Below, piece by piece: positions 56,394-64,000 of a stretch of DNA of 64,000 nt. Every line of letters begins with the position of its first letter. Position 1 is the stretch's first letter. This stretch comes from Hysterangium stoloniferum (taxonomy: Eukaryota; Basidiomycota; Agaricomycetes; Hysterangiales; Hysterangiaceae). The notes beneath the pieces are model-generated. The model did not search any database and was not told where the DNA came from. It saw nothing but the letters and a program-made list of their open reading frames with translations. The stretch lies in the NCBI GenBank assembly GCA_015178975.1, contig WHVD01000044.1, positions 372,001-436,000 on the forward strand. The letters are read 5' to 3'. The translations under genes and the position numbers were made by a program.

Positions 56394-57019
56394 GAATTTG
56401 TTTGGGTGTGGTGGAGGCGCGGCCATGCACAGAACTATCTTTCTTCTCTTCAGCGCTGTCTGCCCTAAACTGCCGAGGTTTTTTTCGGGCGGTGTAATGT
56501 AACCGTATTTTGTATCTACAAGTTGGCAATGACCAACCATGCTACAGTCTGCCTCTGACATCGCTGTCAAGTGGGACTCATTATGGAAATAATAAAACCT
56601 GTAGTTTAATTAATGCCTCATCGAAGTTCTTGCCCACCGAGTCAACATACTTGAACGTCTGACCACCCGTGAAAGATTCGACCGCATATATCTATCAAGA
56701 ATCCTGTTTCTACTAGAGGGTATTTGCAACTAATGAAATATTAGCAAAGTGAATTGGTTCCGGATATTCATCTCTACTAAACTAATGCTGTAAGTCCGAG
56801 CTGGCGGCGTGTGTCTCTTCGTGACAGGCTTCCTGCTTTTACGACACGTCGAACAATTGAAGCTCATACTTGAATATTAAATCGTGGGAGATCGATTCAT
56901 CGAAGGATGCCTCGTGGCTGCCACTCGCGTAGCCTAGATAGGTTCTCATGTTCAGCTCATTGTAACTCCCAGAGTCACCTACTGTTAACATACTTTAATC
57001 TACTCCCAATTATCACCCG
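56394..57019. other. Spacer between the two RING genes
   Basis: About 630 bp, AT-rich in the middle. No gene recognised. Confidence 0.5.
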
Positions 57020-57964
57020 ATGCTTATCATCGATCCATCTTCTGCCTGTGATGTCTGTTTTGAAAAATTCTCTTCCAGTCGAGAATGCTGTTGTATTCCA
57101 TGTGGTACGTGGCAAGCTGTTACATGATTAGCTGTTTCTACAAATTTTTCTCATGTATTTAAACATTAATCATCACGCATTGATCGTGCAGGACACGTCT
57201 TCTGTCGGCCTTGCCTGATTCTGCTCCAGAATACGTCCTGTCCAATATGCCGAACATCTATATCAAGCATCTCTCTGTCAATACAACCGATCCGCAAGAT
57301 CCATCTTGAGATTGCCAGGTCGGACACAGGAACGTCTCGTAACAATGGAGATGCACCTGATGCGCATGCCATTCGTCGACGTAGGAAGCTCGGACGACGG
57401 CTGCTCGCCGCAACATCGGAGAATCCCCTAACTCTTTCGAAAGTGGCCGCCCTGACGACCGAAGTAACTCAGTTTAGGGCAGATGATCCCTCCAGCACGG
57501 TATGCGCGCGTCCATTCGCACGTCCTAGCTTTATTTAGTGACCCCCTGGCTGCAGTCGGATGGTCTGCTGAAAACGATCGAAATTCTGCTCAATACGGTC
57601 GCGCGGTCGATGGCCCAGCACTATGAAGAGTCCAGTCTCTCAACGGCAATCAAACAGAGCTACGAGCAGAGAATCAAGCAGCTTGAACGGTCGTTGAAAC
57701 AACGGGGCCAGCCTGTTGATCAAATCGCTGGCACCAGCCGCAATACCGAGTCGAGGAGACGTGACAGGTTCGTCCTTTCCCGTCCATCATGGAATGAGGC
57801 CAATGGAATGAGATGCCTTTTTTATTGTGCGCAGTGCCCATCGACCATCAGACCTTCCCACCCCCGACCAGCTGGTCGATTCTACCCGTCCTCCCAATCC
57901 AGGAAGAACATTTATCGAGGCACGCCGCCTCCATAAAATACGCCGAGAAAGAGTCGGGATCTAG
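57020..57964 (+). CDS. RING-finger protein 2
   Basis: Exons 57020-57104, 57192-57499, 57556-57767 and 57835-57964 give 244 residues. The RING is CDVCFEKF, CIPCGHVFCRPCL, CPICR with all eight ligands. The flanks LIIDPSS and QPIRKIHLEI match RING protein 1. All three introns fall at the same places; the second ends TGCAG before TCGGATGG, as in the paralog (TGCAG, TCCAATGG). A coiled stretch (KQSYEQRIKQLERSLKQRG) follows. Probable ubiquitin ligase of unknown target. The two genes have diverged strongly after the RING. Confidence 0.85.
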
Positions 57965-58880
57965 TTCGGATCTTCCCTCAACCCGTTCTAGGCTAGGGCT
58001 AGCTGAATCAAGCTAGCGGCTGATTCCAACTGTGATTCCTGTTTTCTAATATCAGTACCCCATGATTCCGCGTCGCGCGCAACGCGCAACTGTTGTGATA
58101 CAACAAGGAGCGGGGTCAGCACCCGTTTTTTCTGGCACGTGCTTTGGGTCTGCCCATCTCACTACAAAGGAGGGGAGATCTAGCGGCTCTTTTGCCACGT
58201 GCTTTGCAGCCGCTGTTCCGAGCGATGATCTTCATTTAGTGAGGCATAATCGCCATTGGCATGAAAGGTACGGGATCTCAACATAATTGACTTGCCTCGC
58301 CTTGAAATCCAATGAACGTATGCCTTATGGAGCTCGAGGTACCCTCATGGGTGTAATTGTGAAATGTCAGTTCAGACTCAAGGTAGTTTCGTTTTTGATG
58401 GGTGGTCTGTTTAAATCATATGACGTACCCATCGTTGGATTAGTAATGAGCTGTGTTATGGAAGTAAACATTTAATCGGCGTCATGAAGATTGCTTGATT
58501 TTTTCTGTCTGTCATATGTTATTTTTGCTTAGGTATATAGAAGCGATCCCGATCACTCCACTGCCAAACTGGCTCAGGCGCTATGGTAGTCCTACAGAGC
58601 AATTATCTCTCACAGCCGACAGATCACCTCTGAAACCGGTTTACGGACAGATGCGCTTAGTATTCAACGCTCATTTCTGGCTTACTCCTAAAAAAATTTG
58701 GACTTGCTTTGCTTGCGAAAACAACGTCCATAAAGCTTTATATTTGTGGTCAGGTTTGACAGTATATTTGTTCTATATTTCCTCAATTGGTTGCATGGTG
58801 ACTTGAGCTGACATGGTCTAAGTGGGTCTGTAATCGAGCAGCAATGTAGCGTTCTGATGTGTAACTCGATGGAACAGGTT
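57965..58880. other. Intergenic region with weak ORFs
   Basis: ORFs of 60-103 codons without recognisable domains. GCACGTGCTTTGGGTCTGCC and CCACGTGCTTTGCAGCCGCT (about 58135 and 58194) are a short imperfect direct repeat. Confidence 0.4.
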
Positions 58881-58883
58881 CAG

Positions 58884-58990
58884 AGGTACGCCTGGAGCCG
58901 GTTCGGGACTTCACTACTACCAGGTGTAAAGGGTCATCTGTAATGACGCCTGGAGGCGGTTCGGGATCTCACCACTACCAGGTTCAATGG
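58884..58990. repeat. Imperfect tandem repeat of about 55 bp
   Basis: Two copies of (A/T)CGCCTGGAG-SCGGTTCGGG followed by TCWCYACTACCAGGT and GGTCATC, the first from about 58884 and the second from about 58939. It is non-coding and lies between the RING and DUF6533 genes. Confidence 0.75.
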
Positions 58991-59578
58991 TCATCATGCA
59001 TTCGGCAACATATTACGGTGGCGAGAGCAACTGGTGCCATCTGCCGGCCGATTATCCAATTGTACGCTTTGCAATGATACTTGACGTGGCTTGGTGGGGT
59101 AGTATACGGCGTAGTCCAGGCACCCAGTAACTCTTTTGCAAATGGTAGCCTAAATAAGCTAGACTCAGTTGGTTGCTTTGGAAAAGCTTGACGTTTAGCT
59201 TTCTATTGGTCTTGCCATTGACAAGGCCCCACTTATTCACACGTTGCGTAGGATAACATTTCTGATTCGTAACTTTATTTCCCCGGTGTTCGGTCAGGTG
59301 AGACGGGAGGGGGGTTCACCATCTCCTTCCGGATGTATATCTTAAGCGGGAGAGAGATGCGTCCTGGACATCGCTTAACTAATAAAAGAGTGGTGGTTCC
59401 ATCTCTGCATCTCAGGCCACGTGCGGCGCGCTCGGTTGGAGTGAGCTCGTGCCAAAGCGCTAGTAAGGCAGTGCACCCTATGTCATTTAAGGGTGTGCTT
59501 TATGAAATATCACCATTTCTGTTCTTCCGCCCCACCTGTATATCCTCCTGGCGAAAGACAGCACTTGTGGACCCCAAG

Positions 59579-61029
59579 ATGACGGATGGTTCCAGCATGC
59601 CTAGTGCTGCTGAGTTGATGAAAGAGATGTATGTATTAGTTTCAGCCTTAACTGGGAGAAATTAACTCCCTTTGAAGGTATTCTACCAATGTATGCGCCC
59701 CTTCTTAGACCGCACAATCCCTCCGTTTTGTGATCATGTCCTACGCAGTACCTTGGTCTAGCTAGCTTTGTCCTTCTGGTCTACGATCATATGCTCACGT
59801 TTGACGATGAGGTGAAGATGCCTGTGCGCTAGTATTTGCGCTGTATCTGAAGGTATCTTCTTTTTTCCCCAGGTTAAATACATATGGCAAGGCAAGAAGA
59901 AGAGAGGTGTGAATGTCCGTACATGCGTAGCATGCCACCCACTGACTGTGTAAATCCAGTAATTATATTATTTTTGATTGTAGGCATTGTCTGCTACCAG
60001 CTAGGCTTTAATCAGTACTTATTCTCGTATGCGTCAGAATCGTTATGTAACACCTCTCGGATTTATTGTGAATATCTATGGTGGGTGGTGTATATTCCCG
60101 CCTCCATCTGTCAGGTTTCGTTGACAAGTCTCGCACAGCGTATCTGTCTTCATGGTCACCTGAAGTACGACCGTCCCGCTGCTTTCTCAGTTGCACAAAC
60201 TAATATTTTGTTTTACAAAGGGGTCGGTAGTCTGGACAAATCGAATATGAATTGACGTACACGCTAAAAACATCACAAATTAAAATGCAGATGTCGTCGT
60301 TTTGTGATTTATGAAGGGGTAATGGGCTTCTTGGGAATTGCGATCGCATGTTGGATAATGCTAATTCGGTATGCTTTTTTCATCGTGTATTCATGCCGTT
60401 TTGTATCCGAGCAAAAGATTTTGGTAGAGTACAGGCCGTCTGCAACAATGATCGTCGCATAATGACCTTCATGTGGCTACTTTTCTTGGCCTTAGTAGTA
60501 ATGAATGTGTGGCTTATCACGACCGGCGGACGTGAGTCGTCCTAACAATATTGCTTTGGGGTCCACTGATAATTTGGCCCTGGACAGCCGTTTCTCACCC
60601 CAATATTTCAGGTGAGCCAGCTCAGATCCTAACCATGTGGAAGTACATCTCAAACCCCACTTTGTTTTTAGAAGGATGCACTATGATCTATGGGCAACCA
60701 TATCCTATGTATGCAGCTTATCATCCAATTATTGGATCCGCGCGGATTAACTTTCTTTAGAGGATCTTGGGTATCTGCTGTAGCGTGGACTCCTTTGATT
60801 TTCGATACGGCCGTTCTCACTTTCGTCGTGCTTCGTACACGAAAAATCGTCCGCGCGAAAATTTTGGGCCAATCTCATGTTGTGCATGTACTCATTCGGG
60901 ATGGAATTGTGTATTATGTGTATGTCTTTGGTTGTAGTCAAGAGCGTCTGTATCCACTCATACCGCAACAGGGGCATCTTCACTATAAATCTTGTACTGG
61001 CGATCATGATCGTCCAAGCAGCGGTATGA
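59579..61029 (+). CDS. DUF6533-type seven-helix membrane protein 1
   Basis: Spliced pieces give YLGLASFVLLVYDHMLTFDD (59749-59811), VKYIWQGKKKR (59873-59906), a 20-nt exon VIILFLI (59960-59979) and NRYVTPLGFIVNIY (60038-60080). Later come RFVIYEGVMGFLGIAIACWI (about 60300-60368), FMWLLFLALVVMNVWLITTG, WTPLIFDTAVLTFVV and INLVLAIMIVQAAV before a TGA at 61029. The first segment is the DUF6533 signature, and seven hydrophobic helices are expected. These proteins are widespread in agaricomycetes and of unknown function. The start MTDGSSMPSAAEL at 59579 is tentative, and the first splice junction is not in phase as I read it. Confidence 0.7.
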
Positions 61030-62553
61030 TCTATTTCAAGACTGATTTTTAGCGAATTATTGACGATGCGTTTACGATCAGGACGGTGTGAAAAACATTT
61101 GTTCCCAGTGAGTGACTCAATATCTGCAAATGACTTGATAATATTAATAACTCTTGCTCATAGGTTGCAACTAATGTGAGTACAATGACACTACTTCCAC
61201 AGTTATCTGACACAGTGGCTTATCTCCTTCATATCCAGTTTAACAGTAAGATGTCACGGCATGCAAATATCCATTAAGACTAACTATTGAGACAAGGTGA
61301 CAATGATGAGTCGCATCACACTCAACATTCGCAAAAACATGGATAAAGAACCTTCGCACAAAGCCCATGGTTCATGGGGTCGGATAAGACTGTCGGATAT
61401 TAAATTACCCCCTCCAGCCCATCTGACGCTATATTCTTCGAAGTCCCCTGTATCTGTGTGATTTCAACATACCACCCGCATTGTATTGCTTGATCGATTT
61501 TACCTCTGGGAATTTATTTATATAACATGTTGCAATGCCATAGCCTGTATTACTAGTAGCAGTGAATGGGATTAAGGGGAAAAAATTTTTTTACGGTGTA
61601 CTGATGGTGTTTGCTCGGATGTATATTTTCAAGAAATTAGGGGAGCATAGTTCAAGATACGGAGGCCTAGATACGAGCTGATAGATAGGCGCTCATTAAA
61701 TTTTCGGACGCCCCAGTGTTATGATGATAGATGTATGTACAAGGACGACCTCTTGAGTTGCAAGTGAGTTGTCTCAAAAAAGTTGGTAGAAAGAGTACCT
61801 CAGCTAGTCACTTCCCCTCGATATGGTACTTGCATTTTCCACGGCACCGAGTTTGGCTGTTCGACCCCCTATCCGCCCATCGGACGCAGACACCATAGCC
61901 CCTTTGATCCGAAAGTTGACTGTAGTCCTTTCTTTAACATCAAAATCGAATTTGAAGTGGCACGGATCTGTCATACGGTATATGAACGCTGTGTATGTGG
62001 GGGGTTGGGTGCCACATCACGAAATTTGACATTCAAATTGGGGTCGAAGTTGATTGGCTAGCATTAAACGATATCAATATGCCTGCGGCAAACAAGCTAT
62101 AAGTTCGCATTAAGCATAGTAGTTCGGCTGTGGCCTCCAGCGATGTGCAGATAAAATGTAAATGTATTTCCTGTCCTTGGCAAGAGAGCTAGCTGATAGT
62201 CTCGAATCGCGGGTACGCCGTATTTTCCTGATTTACATTAAACGTTCCACACACAAAAAAAAAGAAAAGCCATCGAGGCCCATAGCAATGCGGTTGCCCG
62301 ATTCCGCCAAATTTGCATAGCGTCACAATGCTGTGAGCCTGCAATTTCCGACTTGGCGGGGATTTTTGTAAATGGGGGTTTTTCCTTGCATTGGCGCTCC
62401 AATTCCGGTGGGGTATGCCAGCACCGGTTTCCCTATGAAATATAGATGCTCCAAGCCCCACTGCCGGTCGTTCGAATCCCCCGCCTCAGCCCACCCTGGC
62501 TAACTTAAACGTCGTGAGAGACGGTAGCACACGCTAGCTAGTTGGCTGCAGCG
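61030..62553. other. Intergenic region between the DUF6533 genes
   Basis: No supportable gene; one 92-codon ORF (61783-62061) is unrecognised. Confidence 0.45.
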
Positions 62554-64000
62554 ATGTCAATAAACACTACTAATCTCAGTCTTGAAGATTTACAAGCTCT
62601 GCCCGGAGAACTTCATGAATTGTACGTTGGCTTTGTATATAGCATCGGTGATTATTGACCACAAATCCTAAGAATTTCTACCAACGTACGTTTCCAAAAC
62701 AAAAGGACCATTTATAATCTTAATATGCTTGCAGTATCTTGGTTTTGCTAGCTTTGTCATTTTGGTATACGATCATATGGTGACGTTTGACGATGAAGTG
62801 AGTACAGCGACACTGTTTGAAGGATGTTTCGTGATATTCCTCCTTGTGCAGGTCAAATACATCTGGCATACTAGCAAGACAAAACCCAGTGAGAGCTGTT
62901 TGCATATCTTGCATTTGACTTGCGGCTGACTGCCAATATCCAGTAATCATATTATTCTTGCTTGTAAGTACTGTCATTTTGTCTATCGATTGGACCGTCC
63001 CCATCTGCCACAAGAATCGTTACATCACTCCCCTCGGATTCATTGTGAATCTCAACGGTGAGCCCTTTACTTCAGTCTTCTCATTTTCCAAGCCTAAAGA
63101 GCCCATACAGCATATCTATCGCCCAGTTGGTCATTTGAAGTATGGACCCTCCAATTGCGGCTGTAACTGTGTACTGACGCGTCTTGCCCCATACAGACGT
63201 CCGTAATCCCAGCGTATTGACTATTCGTCCACACTGAGATAGAATGAAATTTAGTTGCCGGCGGTTTGTCGTCTACGAAGGCATAATGGGCTTCGTGGGG
63301 GTTGCAATCGCATCCCTGATGATGCTAATTCGGTATGAGACTCTTTCTTCAGCGCTCCGTCGCGAGTTTGGGGCTAACCATCCTTTCTGATAGGGTACAT
63401 GCCATTTATCGCGGCGACCGCCTCGTACTGCCGTTCATGTGGACCCTTTTTTTCATCATGTTGGGTGTTAACGTTTGGCTTTTAACGACGACGGGCCGTG
63501 AGTTGTCCTGACGCTCCGTTCTGTTGTCTACTCTGCTCATGTTTCATTCGAAAAAAAAAGCCGTGCTCCATCCGGGCATCTACTGTGAGCGTACAGCCTC
63601 CCCAATGTAAAGGAACATAGGGCTCATGTAATTGTTGTCACTAGGGGGATGCAGCATGCTCTTTGGAAAAAAAGGCCACATGTACGTAGCCAACACTCAT
63701 CACGAGTGTCACTTGATTTTATACCGATCTTGATTATTCAGAGGAACATGGGTTTCTGCCACAGCGTGGAGTCCCTTGATATTTGATACGGCTGTCATCG
63801 TCCTCGTCATTTCACGCACATACTCAATTGTCCGCGGGAAAATCTCAGACCAGTCCAAGGTCGTAACTGTACTCATGCGAGACGGAATCTTGTATTTCGG
63901 GTGCGTCTTAGCGTGCATACAAGGGTGTCCATATCTCATATTTCACGCAGCGTGATCCTCACTATAAATCTTCTCCTAGCGGTCATGATTGTAAAAGCAC
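62554..64000 (+). CDS. DUF6533-type seven-helix membrane protein 2 (cut by window end)
   Basis: ATG at 62554 (MSINTTNLSLEDLQALPGEL), then YLGFASFVILVYDHMVTFDD (62735-62797), VKYIWHTSKTKP (62852-62888), a 20-nt exon IIILFLL (62944-62963) and NRYITPLGFIVNLN (63015-63057). RRFVVYEGIMGFVGVAIASL, WTLFFIMLGVNVWLLTTTG, WSPLIFDTAVIVLVISRT and INLLLAVMIVKA follow and run to the window edge. The 63-, 20- and 43-nt exons have the same lengths as in paralog 1. Function unknown; a multi-pass membrane protein is likely. The C terminus lies outside the window. Confidence 0.75.

Overview
The window looks like a transposon-rich chromosome region of an agaricomycete fungus (Basidiomycota). The reasons are dense introns of about 50-60 nt, a glycoside hydrolase family 79 (GH79) pair with a mushroom-type exon layout, tandem DUF6533-type seven-helix membrane proteins, and a chromodomain-bearing Ty3/gypsy element with many degraded Ty1/copia copies. 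The species cannot be named from the sequence alone.

Bases 1-20,800 are almost entirely repeats. A 10/20-bp satellite (1-2584) flips strand at about 1222. A foldback element follows (3527-3972). A 6.4-kb LTR element lies on the minus strand (4115-10548). It has two 474-bp LTRs, a primer-binding site and one gag-like ORF, but no recognisable pol, and its interior is filled with GC-rich minisatellites. After it come a 19-bp minisatellite with a solo LTR, a tRNA-like sequence, and a degraded minus-strand copia element (13.9-18.6 kb) carrying one solo LTR inside it and a second at its gag end. An LTR-like promoter region lies at 19.3-20.5 kb.

Bases 20,800-27,650 are a quieter interval with one intact five-exon gene. 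Its product belongs to the 4'-phosphopantetheinyl transferase family but lacks the catalytic Lys-Glu motif. Bases 27,650-40,735 are a nested stack: a MITE holding a solo LTR, a short-LTR non-autonomous element with 151-bp LTRs, and a plus-strand copia element whose gag is split by a chromodomain gypsy element (32643-39248). That gypsy element carries an antisense Cys-rich accessory ORF. Several nested insertions are bounded by exact 4-5 bp target duplications, so part of the insertion order can be read directly.

Bases 41,400-64,000 are gene space. There are three GH79 copies (one dead, two with complete ten-exon models). An S9-type serine peptidase gene lies between the two complete copies; it appears to be one base out of frame. 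A tandem pair of RING-finger genes and a tandem pair of DUF6533 genes follow, the second cut by the window end. The main unexpected observation is in the GH79 pair. The conserved reading frame in both paralogs requires a 2-nt exon (TT in one, CT in the other), flanked on both sides by minimal introns. A 13-nt micro-exon lies further upstream. The lengths of exons 2 to 9 are identical in the two genes.
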